64,000 nucleotides of DNA from Streptomyces sp. ITFR-16. Its GTDB lineage: Bacteria; Actinomycetota; Actinomycetes; Streptomycetales; Streptomycetaceae. A program made the position numbers and the translations under genes. Where the stretch lies: NCBI RefSeq assembly GCF_031844705.1, contig NZ_CP134610.1, positions 62,001-126,000 on the forward strand. The letters are read 5' to 3'. Below, piece after piece: positions 7,851-16,244 of this stretch (positions within the stretch are counted from its first letter, which is position 1; each line of letters starts with the position of its first letter). The notes below the pieces were generated by a model. That model did not search any database, had not been told where the DNA came from, and worked only from the letters and a program-made list of their open reading frames with translations.

Positions 7851-8558
7851 TCAGTCGGTGGTGCCGCGCAGGCCCGTCTCGAAGGCGTAGATGGCGGCGT
7901 GGACGCGGTTGCGGAGCCGCAGCTTGTGCAGCATGTTCTGCACGTGTGTCTTGACGGTGTGTTCGGACAGGGTGAGGGCGTGGGCGATCTCGGCGTTGGA
8001 CAGGCCCCGGGCGAGGAGGTCGAGGACCTGGCCCTCGCGTTCGGTGAGTTCGTCGGGGCTGACGCTGGAGAGCCGGGGGCCGGGCGGCGGGAGGGCGCGG
8101 CGGCCCGCGCCGACGAGGGTGTAGCCGGCGGCGGCGAGCACCACCGCTGAGGTGAGCTCGCCCGCCGTCGCCGTGCCGGGCAGGTGTCCGTGTGCGGGGA
8201 TGTCGCCGGGGGTCTCGCCGACGGTGAGCATCCGGAGGCCGTCAGGACCGTCCTGATCGCCCATCAGGGGCAGCCGTTCCTCGGCGGGGAGGGCGCCGTG
8301 CACGACGAGGACCCGGGGGCGTGAGGTCCGCAGCGCGCGGGCCAGCTGGGGGCCGGGTGCGCTCTCGCCGGTGATGTGGATCGCGGGGTGGTCGGCGAGG
8401 AGGGTCCGCAGGCCGACGCGGGCGAGCGGGTCGGTGCCGACGACGTGGACGCGGACCGGGCGCGGTTCCCGGGCGCCGGACAGGTCGTCCGCGTCGGCGA
8501 GCTGCCGCAGGCGGGGCCGCCCGGGCAGTACGCGCAGGGTGGCGTGCTGTTCCTCCAT
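7851..8558 (-). CDS. LuxR-family regulator with non-phosphorylatable receiver-like domain
   Basis: A 235-aa protein. The C-terminus carries a LuxR/FixJ helix-turn-helix (LTEREGQVLDLLARGLSNAE and LSEHTVKTHVQNMLHKLRLR). The N-terminal half resembles a receiver domain (VGTDPLARVGLRTLLADHP), but the strand that should hold the phospho-acceptor Asp reads PRVLVVHGALP, with His in its place. It is therefore probably an atypical response regulator controlled by ligand or expression level. The ATG at 8558 is supported by AGGAGG just upstream; a strong stem-loop lies in the leader. No histidine kinase is adjacent. Confidence 0.8.
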   Translation of the reverse strand: MEEQHATLRVLPGRPRLRQLADADDLSGAREPRPVRVHVVGTDPLARVGLRTLLADHPAIHITGESAPGPQLARALRTSRPRVLVVHGALPAEERLPLMGDQDGPDGLRMLTVGETPGDIPAHGHLPGTATAGELTSAVVLAAAGYTLVGAGRRALPPPGPRLSSVSPDELTEREGQVLDLLARGLSNAEIAHALTLSEHTVKTHVQNMLHKLRLRNRVHAAIYAFETGLRGTTD

Positions 8559-8570
8559 GGCTGCCTCCTG

Positions 8571-8629
8571 GGGCCTGTCGCCAGACTGCTCTCGTCGCCC
8601 GCGGCAGACGGCAGTCTGACGACAGGCCC
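8571..8629 (-). promoter_or_regulatory. Long stem-loop in the leader of the LuxR-type gene
   Basis: Arms 8571-8589 and 8611-8629 pair over 18 of 19 positions (GGGCCTGTCG with CGACAGGCCC, CAGACTGC with GCAGTCTG, one mismatch), enclosing a 21-base loop. It ends only a few bases from the ribosome binding site of the gene starting at 8558. It could act as an attenuator or mRNA stabiliser. Confidence 0.5.
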
Positions 8630-8713
8630 TGGCCCTCGGCAGCGTCACGGTAATGCGCCTGCCCGCTGTGTCGCGGCGTGCTCCAGCGGTCCGCGACCGT
8701 TCCGCGATCCGCT

Positions 8714-8796
8714 CTCGTACGGGGGCGGCCGCCGGAGCCGTAGGGGAAGGCGCCCTCGGGGCCGTACGGCAATACCCCTCCGGAGCCGTACGGCAG
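8714..8796. repeat. 24-bp degenerate tandem repeat, about 3.5 copies
   Basis: Units containing GCCGTACGGC recur at about 8714, 8737, 8761 and 8785, a period of 24 bases (23 for the first). Read on the minus strand each unit would encode a PYGS/PYGP-like block, but no supported gene covers the region. It lies in the 401-base gap between the LuxR-type gene and the DUF2871 gene; the rest of that gap shows nothing I can name. Confidence 0.55.
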
Positions 8797-8959
8797 GGCC
8801 TCGCGTGCGCACGGGCCGGTCGGCTTTCGCGTGAGGGGTGCTCGAAGGGCGCTCGAAGGGGGCTTGAGATGTCCTTGTGAAGTACACCGATGGGCCGGAC
8901 CCGGATGCTTGAATGAGCGTGATCCGTACGGTAATCGACCCAGGGGAGCGCACTCCGTC

Positions 8960-9421
8960 ATGCGGAAGTCGTATTACGCAGCGCACGTCTACATGATCGT
9001 GGGAGTGATCTCCGGGCTCTTCTACCGGGAGTTCACCAAGATCAAGGACTTCACCGGCGAGACCCAGCTGGGGCTGATGCACACGCACCTGCTGGCGCTG
9101 GGCATGATCGTGTTCCTGATCGTCCTCGGCCTGGACAAGGTCTTCGGGCTGTCCGGCTCGAAGCTGTTCACGGCGTTCTTCTGGTTCTACAACATCGGGA
9201 TCGCCATCTCGACCGCGATGATGGGCGTCCACGGCATCCTGACCGTGCTGGGCCGCGACGAGGACCACATCGCCGAGGTCGTGCCGCTGACGGCCGGGCT
9301 CGGCCACATCCTGCTGACCGTGGGGCTCATCCTGCTCTTCATCCTGCTCGGCAAGCGGGTCAACGAGCACGTCGGTGCGGCGGACCCGAAGAGCGAACCG
9401 GCCGAGACCACGGCGGTCTGA
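8960..9421 (+). CDS. DUF2871 four-helix membrane protein
   Basis: A 153-aa integral membrane protein with about four hydrophobic segments: AAHVYMIVGVISGLFY, LLALGMIVFLIVLGL, AFFWFYNIGIAISTAMMGV and GHILLTVGLILLFILLG. The pattern matches the DUF2871 family of small membrane proteins, whose function is not known to me. The ATG at 8960 is preceded by CAGGGGAG. It converges on a TetR gene 13 bp downstream, and the palindrome CGGTCTGATCAGACCG (9413-9428) spans its stop codon. Confidence 0.75.
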   Translation: MRKSYYAAHVYMIVGVISGLFYREFTKIKDFTGETQLGLMHTHLLALGMIVFLIVLGLDKVFGLSGSKLFTAFFWFYNIGIAISTAMMGVHGILTVLGRDEDHIAEVVPLTAGLGHILLTVGLILLFILLGKRVNEHVGAADPKSEPAETTAV

Positions 9422-9434
9422 TCAGACCGTCCGA

Positions 9435-10025
9435 TCAGGCGGGCTGGGCGGCGGGCTGGACCAGGGCGTCGGTGAGCAGGAGCAGCCGGTCGCCGGTCCC
9501 GTCCTCGGTGAGCCGGCCGCCTCCGGTGAGCGTGACCAGGCCGTGCCAGGCGCTCCACACCACTTCCGCCAGGACGCGCGGGTCGCGGCCCTCGGCTACG
9601 GGCTCGACGACCTGCTGAATCTCCGCCAGCACGTCGAGCAGGGGCTGCGGTTCGCGCTCGTCGGCGCGCTCCTCGCCCGTGTCCAGGACCAGCATCGCCT
9701 GGTAGAGGGCGGGCCACCGGGCGGCGAAGCCGGCGTAGGCGCGGCCGGCCGCGTGCAGTGCCTCGCGGGGGTCCTCCGTCGTGGGGCGGGAGGCCCGCAG
9801 CACGGCGGTGAGTTCGCCCAGGCCCTCGGTCGCCACCGCGTGCACGATGGCGTCCTTGTTCTTGAAGTGCTGGTAGAGCACGGGCTGGCTGTACTCGATG
9901 CGGTCCGCCAGGCGCCGCGTGGTCACGTTGTCCCAGCCCTCCTCCTCGGCCATCTCGCGCGCGGTGGCGAGGATCAGCTGATGGCGGTTGGCCTGCTCAC
10001 GAAGGCGGCGCTCTCGGGCGGTCAT
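9435..10025 (-). CDS. TetR-family repressor, probable pathway regulator
   Basis: A 196-aa TetR protein with an N-terminal HTH (WDNVTTRRLADRIEYSQPVL, YQHFKNKDAIVHAV). The remainder is a helical ligand-binding domain of the WHG type (WSAWHGLVTL). It is divergent from the condensation-like gene at 10186. Their shared intergenic region contains an AT-rich operator that recurs at three other promoters in the cluster. This makes it the best candidate for the protein controlling those sites, including its own gene; the assignment is inferred from position. Confidence 0.85.
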   Translation of the reverse strand: MTARERRLREQANRHQLILATAREMAEEEGWDNVTTRRLADRIEYSQPVLYQHFKNKDAIVHAVATEGLGELTAVLRASRPTTEDPREALHAAGRAYAGFAARWPALYQAMLVLDTGEERADEREPQPLLDVLAEIQQVVEPVAEGRDPRVLAEVVWSAWHGLVTLTGGGRLTEDGTGDRLLLLTDALVQPAAQPA

Positions 10026-10032
10026 GGTCCCG

Positions 10033-10071
10033 ATACTAGCATTTCAGCGAAACTCTAGCTAGCGCTGATAG
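10033..10071. promoter_or_regulatory. Recurrent AT-rich operator, copy 1
   Basis: The TetR/condensation-gene divergent region holds CTAGCATTT (10036-10044), AACTCTA (10051-10057) and CTGATAG (10065-10071), with CAGCG/CGCTG arms forming an inverted repeat. The same three words, in the same order and with nearly the same spacing, occur at 43700-43739. The low GC stands out from the surrounding DNA. Confidence 0.6.
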
Positions 10072-10185
10072 GGTTTCTGCTACCGAAAGAATTGAGGTAC
10101 GGCCGCCGCTGTGCAGCCGCGTTCGAGCGACCTTCGAGCCGGAGTCGCCACCATCGCGGCAAGACCGCCACAGAAGGGCCACCTC

Positions 10186-11763
10186 ATGCTGACCCCGACT
10201 CCCTCGGAGGCGCTGCTCGACCTGGCCGCGGACGTGATGGGCCTCGATGCGCGCACCCTGGCGCCCCGGGCCGCCGGTTCGCCCTTCATCACCCTGGGCG
10301 GGACCTACGACCGGGCGATGCGGCTGCGGCTGCGGGCCGGCGAGACGCTGGGGCTCGGCCTGGAACCGCACCGGCTGATGGGTCCCGCGCCGCTCGCGGA
10401 CGTACTCGACCGGGCCGTTCCGGTGCCCGCCCCCTCTCCGCGTCTTGCGCACCGGCCCGCCTGGCGCCCCCTGCTGCCGGGGCAGTCCGCCGCTCTCGCC
10501 GCCGAGCGGGAGGCCGGCGCGCACGCCGTGCACCGGGTGCTGAGCGCCGAGCTGACCGGACCGCTCGACGTGCCCGCGCTGCGGACGGCGATCGACGCGC
10601 TCTGCGCCCGGCACGAAGGGCTGCGCACCGCCTTCGCCCCGTTCGGGCAGGGCCTGGCCCGCCGGGTCCTCGACCGGCACCCGGCCCCGCTCGTCACCCT
10701 GCGGCATCTGCCGCCGGACGCCGGAGTCGAGCCGGTCGCGGCCGCCCATCTGCGGCTGACGGCCGATCTGCGCCGGCTCGCCGGACAGCCGGGCAGCCCG
10801 CCGCTCGCCTTCGTCCTGGCCGCGCTCGGCCCGGACCGGCATCTGCTGTCGTTCGTGCACCACGAGGCCGTGGCCGACGGCTTCTCCGCCGCCCTGGTCT
10901 GGCGCGAACTCCTCGACGGCTACCACCGCGTGACCCACGGTCTGCCCCCGGACCGCTCCCCCGCACCCGCCCCGGACACCGTGCTGCCGGACGGGGCCCC
11001 GTCGGGCGTGCCGGCCGGATCCGGCGGGCACGAGGGGGGCACGGTTCCGCGCTTCCGTACGGAGCGGCTGGGGTTCGGGCTCGATACGGCGCTGCGTGAC
11101 GCGGTGGACCGGACGGCGCGGCGGGCCGGGGTGCCGCACAGCGGTGTGCTGCTCGCCGCCTGGGCGCTGGCGCTCGGCCGCGGCTCCGGGGCGGAGACCG
11201 TGGCGGTGGACGTCGAGCTGCCGCGCCACCCCGGCGCGGCGCCGGTGCGTTCGGTCGCTCCGTGTGCGGCGAGCGTGCCGGTCTCCTGCGCACTGGAGGG
11301 CACCACGGACTACTTCCTGCGGGGTGTGGCGTGCGCCTTCGGCGAGGCGCTGGCCGCCGCGGAGGCGCCGGCCGGGGGCGAGGGGCGAGGGACCGCACAT
11401 GCCCTCGCTCCTTCGGCCCCGGCCCGGGTGCTGTTCGCGGCCCGCGACGAATGGCTCCCGGCCTCTTGCGCGTACGGCCCGCTCGGCGTGCGCTTCCACC
11501 ACGGCCGGCTGGGAGCAGGCCCGGCGCAGGCGGCGCTGAGCGTGCTGCGCTGGCGCGAGGACCCGTTGCTGTGCCTGGACTTCGCACCGTCCGTGATCGA
11601 GCGCGCCTCGGCCGTACGGCTGGTGGCCGAGGTGCAGCAGACGCTGCGGGCCCTGGTGCGCGCACGCTCCTGGGCGCCGGTCGACGATCTGCTGCCGCGC
11701 TCCGGTGCACGCGGCACCGCCCCGTTCTCCGCAACGGGGACGGTGCCGCTCCCCCTGTGCTGA
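10186..11763 (+). CDS. Condensation-domain protein with degenerate carrier and catalytic motifs
   Basis: A 525-aa protein. Residues 8-50 resemble a peptidyl carrier fold, but the attachment motif reads ITLGGTYDRAM: the Ser that should carry phosphopantetheine is Tyr41. Residues about 100-510 resemble an NRPS condensation domain. The HHxxxDG signature aligned on its DG appears as HEAVADG (about residues 226-232), so the second, catalytic His is Glu. It may be inactive, structural, or use altered chemistry. The ATG at 10186 is preferred to an upstream in-frame GTG because recognisable homology starts there. It is divergent from a TetR gene and converges on the glycosyltransferase. Confidence 0.7.
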   Translation: MLTPTPSEALLDLAADVMGLDARTLAPRAAGSPFITLGGTYDRAMRLRLRAGETLGLGLEPHRLMGPAPLADVLDRAVPVPAPSPRLAHRPAWRPLLPGQSAALAAEREAGAHAVHRVLSAELTGPLDVPALRTAIDALCARHEGLRTAFAPFGQGLARRVLDRHPAPLVTLRHLPPDAGVEPVAAAHLRLTADLRRLAGQPGSPPLAFVLAALGPDRHLLSFVHHEAVADGFSAALVWRELLDGYHRVTHGLPPDRSPAPAPDTVLPDGAPSGVPAGSGGHEGGTVPRFRTERLGFGLDTALRDAVDRTARRAGVPHSGVLLAAWALALGRGSGAETVAVDVELPRHPGAAPVRSVAPCAASVPVSCALEGTTDYFLRGVACAFGEALAAAEAPAGGEGRGTAHALAPSAPARVLFAARDEWLPASCAYGPLGVRFHHGRLGAGPAQAALSVLRWREDPLLCLDFAPSVIERASAVRLVAEVQQTLRALVRARSWAPVDDLLPRSGARGTAPFSATGTVPLPLC

Positions 11764-11816
11764 GGGTGTCCCGGTGCGCGCGGCGGGGGACACAGCACGC
11801 ACACCGGGGTCTTGGG

Positions 11817-11842
11817 TCCCGGCGGCCGTCCGGCCGCCGGGA
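11817..11842. terminator. Bidirectional stem-loop between convergent genes
   Basis: TCCCGGCGGCCG (11817-11828) pairs perfectly with CGGCCGCCGGGA (11831-11842). It lies between the convergent ends of the condensation-like gene (11763) and the glycosyltransferase (11853). There is no U-tract, as is common in high-GC actinomycetes. Confidence 0.65.
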
Positions 11843-11852
11843 GCGGGGGTGG

Positions 11853-13022
11853 TCAGCCGATGAACTCCCCGAGCCGCTTCACGGTCTCGGCGGGCAGCGG
11901 CATGGACTCGATCTCGGCGGCGACCTTGCGGGCGCCCGCGCGGGCGGTCTCCGACGCCAGCAGCCCGCGGGCCGCCTCGGTGACCGCGTCGGCGGACAGG
12001 TCGGGGGCGAAGACGACCTCGCCGGCGCCCGCGTCGCGCACCGCGCTGCCGTTGGCCGGGCCGTCCGCGCCCTGCGGCAGCACCAGCTGGGGCAGTCCGG
12101 CCGCGAGCGTGGCCAGCGTGGTGCCGGCGCCGCCGTGCTGGACGACCAGCGAGGCGCTCTCCAGCGCCTTCGCCTGGGCGACCCACGGCACGGCGACCAC
12201 CCGGTCGGGCAGTTCGCCGAGCTCCTCGACGGGCACCACGGGACCGGCCGCGACGAGCAGCGGCACGTCCAGCGGCAGCAGGCCCTGGACGACCGTGCGC
12301 AGCACGTCGGCCGAGCCGAGCGCGGTGCCCAGGGTGACGTAGACGAACGGCTCGGAGGTGTCGCGGAAGCGCTCCGGCAGCTCGCCCGGCTCCGCGTAGG
12401 CGACCGAGCGCTGCTCGATGCGGGGCAGCGGCGCGGCCAGGAAGTGGGGGTCCTGGATGGACGGGGGGCAGATGTCGATGTACGTACGGGCCAGGGCCAG
12501 CAGCTGGCCGCCCGGCACGTCGACGCCGAGGTCGGCGGCGGTGGCGAGCAGCTTCTCCTGGACGGCCAGGTCCTCGGGGCCCTGGGCCATCAGGCCGACG
12601 CCGTGCGCGAGGGCGGGGATGCCCGCGAGCCGTGCGGCGAAGGAGGCGCCCGGGTTGAGCGCCTCGTAGATGACGAGGTCGGGGCGGAGCCGTTCCAGCT
12701 GGGGTGCCAGGTCGGCGGCCACCCAGCGGGGCAGCACCGATCCGAACACCTCGATGTGCAGGGCCGTCAGGACCTCCGGCGGGACGTCCTGCGCGCCGAG
12801 GTCACCGCCCTGGTGGCCCGCGGCACGTACCGCTTCCATGAACGCCTCGGGGACCGAGCGTCCGGCCTTGACCGGATCGAGGCCGGCCCGCACCAGGGCG
12901 GGATGCAGCTGCTCACCCGTGGCGAAGGAGACCTCGTGGCCCGCCGCCCGGGCGGCCGTCGCCAAGGGGATGAGGGGATAGACGTGGCCGAAGTTTCCGG
13001 CGCCGGCAAAGAGGATTCTCAT
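11853..13022 (-). CDS. GT1-family glycosyltransferase (antibiotic type)
   Basis: A 389-aa GT-B glycosyltransferase of the MGT/UGT class that moves deoxysugars onto natural products. The N-terminal acceptor domain starts MRILFAGAGNFGHVYPLIPL. The C-terminal donor domain holds the nucleotide-sugar signature VVQHGGAGTTLATLAAGLPQ followed by PQGADGPANG. The ATG at 13022 is used because the family N-terminus begins there. It is divergent from the NDP-hexose 2,3-dehydratase, with an AT-rich operator between them. It is the only glycosyltransferase in the window, implying one glycosylation step or iterative use. Confidence 0.9.
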   Translation of the reverse strand: MRILFAGAGNFGHVYPLIPLATAARAAGHEVSFATGEQLHPALVRAGLDPVKAGRSVPEAFMEAVRAAGHQGGDLGAQDVPPEVLTALHIEVFGSVLPRWVAADLAPQLERLRPDLVIYEALNPGASFAARLAGIPALAHGVGLMAQGPEDLAVQEKLLATAADLGVDVPGGQLLALARTYIDICPPSIQDPHFLAAPLPRIEQRSVAYAEPGELPERFRDTSEPFVYVTLGTALGSADVLRTVVQGLLPLDVPLLVAAGPVVPVEELGELPDRVVAVPWVAQAKALESASLVVQHGGAGTTLATLAAGLPQLVLPQGADGPANGSAVRDAGAGEVVFAPDLSADAVTEAARGLLASETARAGARKVAAEIESMPLPAETVKRLGEFIG

Positions 13023-13053
13023 GACGCCCCAGCGTAAGGAAGCCGGCCCCACC

Positions 13054-13090
13054 TGTCTAGTACTGCTAGAAAATTTATCAGTGATAACTT
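13054..13090. promoter_or_regulatory. Recurrent AT-rich operator, copy 2
   Basis: Between the glycosyltransferase and 2,3-dehydratase genes lie GCTAGAA (13065-13071) and the perfect dyad TTATCA-G-TGATAA (13075-13087). The order GCTAGAA then a TATC/GATA dyad matches the reverse complement of the site at 31179-31200. It could control both sugar genes. Confidence 0.6.
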
Positions 13091-13231
13091 CACGGGAATG
13101 AAGGCCCGTTGGCCCGAGGGGGAATCAAGCGGTCCTGCGGCGGCTCTCCAGCGACAGCCCATCGCGCTGGCCCATGGTCGTGCTGCGGCCGCCTGCCCTG
13201 GGCTCGCGGGAGAAGCCGAAGGAGTTCCCTG

Positions 13232-14629
13232 ATGACCATCACCCAGGCAGCGCCCCCGGGCGTCGCCACGAGCCAGGCGGGACGGTTCACGCTGTCCGCC
13301 CAGGCTCTCGACAGTGCGGTGACACCCAATCCGGTGTTCCGCGAGTGGTTCGCCGCGCAGCGCCGCACCAACCGCTACGACGTGCGCCGGATCCCGTTCT
13401 CCGACCTGGTCGGCTGGCACTTCGAGGACGCCACCGGAAACCTGGTGCACGACAGCGGCCAGTTCTTCTCGGTGGAGGGGCTGAGCGTGCGCACGGAGTG
13501 GGACGGGCACGAGCTGTCCTGGTCCCAGCCGATCATCAACCAGCCCGAGGTCGGCATCCTGGGCATCGTCGTCAAGGAGTTCGACGGCGTCCTGCACTGC
13601 CTGATGCAGGCCAAGATGGAGCCGGGCAACGTCGACACGGTCCAGCTCTCCCCCACCGTGCAGGCGACGCGCAGCAACTACACGGGCGTGCACAAGGGTG
13701 CCTCGGTGCGCTACATCGAGTACTTCACCCCGCCGCGCGCCCGCTCCCGGGTGCTGTACGACTCGCTCCAGTCCGAGCAGGGCTCCTGGTTCCTGCGCAA
13801 GCGCAACCGCAACATCCTGGTCGAGGCCGTCGGTGACGTACCGCTGCACGAGGACTTCGTCTGGCTGACGCTCGGCCAGATCAACCAGCTGCTGTACGAG
13901 TCCAACGTCATCAACATGGACGCGCGGACCGTGCTCTCGCTGATCCCCGCGCTCACCGGCAGCGGGCCCTCGCTGCACTCCACCGAGCACGTCCTGAGCC
14001 GGCTGACCGAGATCAAGGCCCGGCGCCAGCTCGTGCAGCGGACCGTTCCGCTGTCCCAGGTGGAGCGCTGGCGGCGTACCGACCACGAGATCGTGCACGA
14101 CACGGGCCATCACTTCACGGTCATCGCCGCGTCGGTGGCAGCCGCCAACCGCGAGGTGAAGAGCTGGACGCAGCCGCTGCTGGCCCCCGCCGAGCAGGGG
14201 CTCTCCGCCTTCCTGATCCGCCGCATCGGCGGGGTGCCGCATCTGCTGACGCACGCCAGGTCCGAGGCCGGTGTCCTCGACGTGGCCGAGCTCGGCCCCA
14301 CGGTGCAGTGCCAGCCGGGCCGGGCCCTGACCCTGCCGCGCGAGCAGCAGCCCCGCTATCTGGACGTCGTGCTGGGCGCGGATCCGGGCCGGCTGCTGTA
14401 CGACACCGTGCAGTCGGAGGAGGGCGGCCGGTTCCACCACGCCGGCAACCGCTATGTGCTGATGGAGGTCGGGGACGAGTTCCCCGTCGACGTACCGGAG
14501 GACTTCACCTGGGTGACGGCGACCCAGCTGTCCGGTCTGGTGCGGCACAGCAACTATCTGAACGTCGAGGCCAGGACCCTGCTGACGGGTCTGCGCGCGG
14601 CCTGGTCGCTGAGCGGGGTGTACGCATGA
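13232..14629 (+). CDS. NDP-hexose 2,3-dehydratase
   Basis: A 465-aa enzyme that removes the C2 hydroxyl of NDP-4-keto-6-deoxyglucose, the committed step to 2,6-dideoxysugars. It shows the family's internal duplication: RRIPFSDLVGWHFED, NLVHDSGQFFSVEG in the first half and RTVPLSQVERWRRTD, EIVHDTGHHFTV in the second, each with a matching QP(I/L)(I/L) and QSE-G(S/G)(W/R)F block. The ATG at 13232 follows GAAGGAG. Its stop overlaps the 3-ketoreductase ATG (ATGA), the usual partner that reduces its unstable product. Confidence 0.92.
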   Translation: MTITQAAPPGVATSQAGRFTLSAQALDSAVTPNPVFREWFAAQRRTNRYDVRRIPFSDLVGWHFEDATGNLVHDSGQFFSVEGLSVRTEWDGHELSWSQPIINQPEVGILGIVVKEFDGVLHCLMQAKMEPGNVDTVQLSPTVQATRSNYTGVHKGASVRYIEYFTPPRARSRVLYDSLQSEQGSWFLRKRNRNILVEAVGDVPLHEDFVWLTLGQINQLLYESNVINMDARTVLSLIPALTGSGPSLHSTEHVLSRLTEIKARRQLVQRTVPLSQVERWRRTDHEIVHDTGHHFTVIAASVAAANREVKSWTQPLLAPAEQGLSAFLIRRIGGVPHLLTHARSEAGVLDVAELGPTVQCQPGRALTLPREQQPRYLDVVLGADPGRLLYDTVQSEEGGRFHHAGNRYVLMEVGDEFPVDVPEDFTWVTATQLSGLVRHSNYLNVEARTLLTGLRAAWSLSGVYA

Positions 14630-15615
14630 CGGGCAAGGACGCACGCGCGCTGCGGCTGGGCGTGCTGGGCTGCGCGGACATCGCCCGGCGCCGCACCCTG
14701 CCCTCGCTGGAGCGGCAGCCGCTGGTGCGGGTCACAGCCGTGGCCAGCCGCCGGATCGAGCGGGCCCGGGAGTTCACCGAGCAGTTCGGCGGGACGCCGG
14801 TGCGGGACTACGAGGCGCTGCTGCTCCGCGACGACGTGGACGCGGTCTACATCCCGCTGCCGCCGGAGCTGCACGCGGAGTGGACGCTGCGGGCGCTGGA
14901 GGCCGGCAAGCACGTGTGGTGCGAGAAGCCGTTCGCGACGAGCCTCGCGGACGCGGAGAAGGCGGTGGCCCTGGCGCGCGAGCGCGGGCTGCTGCTGATG
15001 GAGAACTTCATGTTCCTCCACCACTCGCAGCACGCGCGGGTGCGGGAGCTGGTGGCGGACGGGCTGATCGGCGACGTCCAGCTGTTCGCCTCGGAGTTCG
15101 GCATCCCGCTCCAGCCGGCCCGGGACGGCTCTGACGGGCTGCGGCGGGCCAGCACCCTGCCGGAGGTCGCCGCCTATCCGCTGCGTGCCGCGCAGCTGTT
15201 CCTCGGGCCGGGGCTGCGGGTGGTGGGCGCGCAGGTGCGGCCGCCGTCCGCGCACGGGCCTCGGCCCGCCGGCAGCGCGCTGCTCCAGTCGCCCTCCGGG
15301 GTGGCGGGGCAGCTCTCGTACGGTGTCGAGCACGCCTACCGCAGCGGGTACGAGCTGTGGGGCAGCCGGGGGCGGCTGCGGCTGGAGCGCGCGTTCAGCA
15401 CGCCCGACGAGTACACGCCCGTGCTCAAGGTCGAGCGCGAGGGCCGGCTGGAGGAGATCGCCCTCTCCCCGGACCGTCACTTCACCAACACCGCCGGGGT
15501 GTTCGCCCGGGCGGTCCTCGACGCACAGGACTTCGCCCCGCACGGTGACGCGATCGTCGGTCACGCCCGGCTGGTGGACGAGGTCGAGCGGGCGGCAGCG
15601 CTGCACACGGTCTGA
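14626..15615 (+). CDS. NDP-hexose 3-ketoreductase (Gfo/Idh/MocA family)
   Basis: A 329-aa oxidoreductase. The Rossmann start is LGVLGCADIARRR, and the Gfo/Idh signature WCEKPFATSLADAE is conserved. It acts right after the 2,3-dehydratase, reducing the 3-keto group of the dideoxy intermediate and setting C3 stereochemistry. The gene is translationally coupled to the dehydratase (ATGA overlap). A long stem-loop terminator follows. Together the pair indicates a 2,6-dideoxyhexose retaining a 3-OH. Confidence 0.9.
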   Translation: MTGKDARALRLGVLGCADIARRRTLPSLERQPLVRVTAVASRRIERAREFTEQFGGTPVRDYEALLLRDDVDAVYIPLPPELHAEWTLRALEAGKHVWCEKPFATSLADAEKAVALARERGLLLMENFMFLHHSQHARVRELVADGLIGDVQLFASEFGIPLQPARDGSDGLRRASTLPEVAAYPLRAAQLFLGPGLRVVGAQVRPPSAHGPRPAGSALLQSPSGVAGQLSYGVEHAYRSGYELWGSRGRLRLERAFSTPDEYTPVLKVEREGRLEEIALSPDRHFTNTAGVFARAVLDAQDFAPHGDAIVGHARLVDEVERAAALHTV

Positions 15616-15625
15616 CCCGGCGCAC

Positions 15626-15673
15626 GACGGCCCGGTGGGCACGACGGAGAACCGTCGTGCCCACCGGGCCGTC
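15626..15673. terminator. 22-bp perfect stem-loop, bidirectional terminator
   Basis: Arm 15626-15647 (GACGGCCCGGTGGGCACGAC...) pairs perfectly with 15652-15673 around a four-base AGAA loop. It separates the convergent 3-ketoreductase and SnoaL-like genes. Confidence 0.8.
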
Positions 15674-15690
15674 CGCAGCGGGGCGGGGTG

Positions 15691-16110
15691 TCAGGCGCCC
15701 TGGAGCGCGTAGAAGTCGACGCCGAGCTGGTGGAACATCCCGCTCATGTCCAGCTGGTCCCAGTGCTCGGCCAGCAGCCCGTTCTCGACGCGCCATATGT
15801 CGATCGACTGGAACGTCAGCGTGCGGCCGGTGGCCTCCACGCCGAAGAAGGTGCCCTGGTGGGTGCCCGAGTACTCGAAGCGGCCGGAGATCCGGTCGCC
15901 GTCCGAGATCAGGTCGTGCACGACGATCTTGATGTCGGGGAACGCCGCGAAGATCTGCTTCCAGAACTCCGTGTTGGCCTCGATGCCGTCGTCGACCACG
16001 GGGTTGTGGTCGATGTGCCCGGGCGCGGTGTGCTCGCTCATCGTGCTGATGTCATGACTGTTGATCATGTCGACGAAGGACTGGATGAGTGCGCGGTGGT
16101 CGTCTGCCAT
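15691..16110 (-). CDS. SnoaL-like polyketide cyclase-family protein
   Basis: A 139-aa NTF2-fold protein of the SnoaL ester-cyclase type. Typical elements are LIQSFVDMINSHD near the start, HTAPGHIDHNP, FAAFPDIKIVVHDLISDGDR, and the C-terminal block WDQLDMSGMFHQLGV. In aromatic PKS clusters relatives close rings or act as hydroxylases. It is divergent from the RmlA gene. It is one of three SnoaL-like proteins in the window, so its exact substrate is open. Confidence 0.8.
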   Translation of the reverse strand: MADDHRALIQSFVDMINSHDISTMSEHTAPGHIDHNPVVDDGIEANTEFWKQIFAAFPDIKIVVHDLISDGDRISGRFEYSGTHQGTFFGVEATGRTLTFQSIDIWRVENGLLAEHWDQLDMSGMFHQLGVDFYALQGA

Positions 16111-16165
16111 GGGGTGCCTTCCTCATGCTCGCGTCGGGGAACCCTTCGAGGATCTGCACCAGTGG

Positions 16166-16183
16166 TCGAGCGGCCCTGGAGGC
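16166..16183 (+). promoter_or_regulatory. Candidate SARP box upstream of the rmlA operon
   Basis: TCGAGCG (16166-16172) and TGGAGGC (16177-16183) are direct repeats spaced 11 bases apart, the layout bound by SARP activators. The box is about 62 bases upstream of the ATG at 16245. Confidence 0.45.
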
Positions 16184-16244
16184 GTCCTGTGGCGCGGCCG
16201 ATCCCCCACCTGCGCTCAAGTAGCCGCTTCTAGCCTCGGGTGGC

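Noticed and set aside
8714..8796. CRISPR-like short repeats
   Set aside because: Only about four degenerate 24-bp units directly abutting each other, with no unique spacers and no cas genes.
16111..16244. Third SARP repeat (TTCGAGG near 16144) upstream of rmlA
   Set aside because: Its distance to TCGAGCG is 20-21 bases, out of phase with the 11-base period, so it was not counted.
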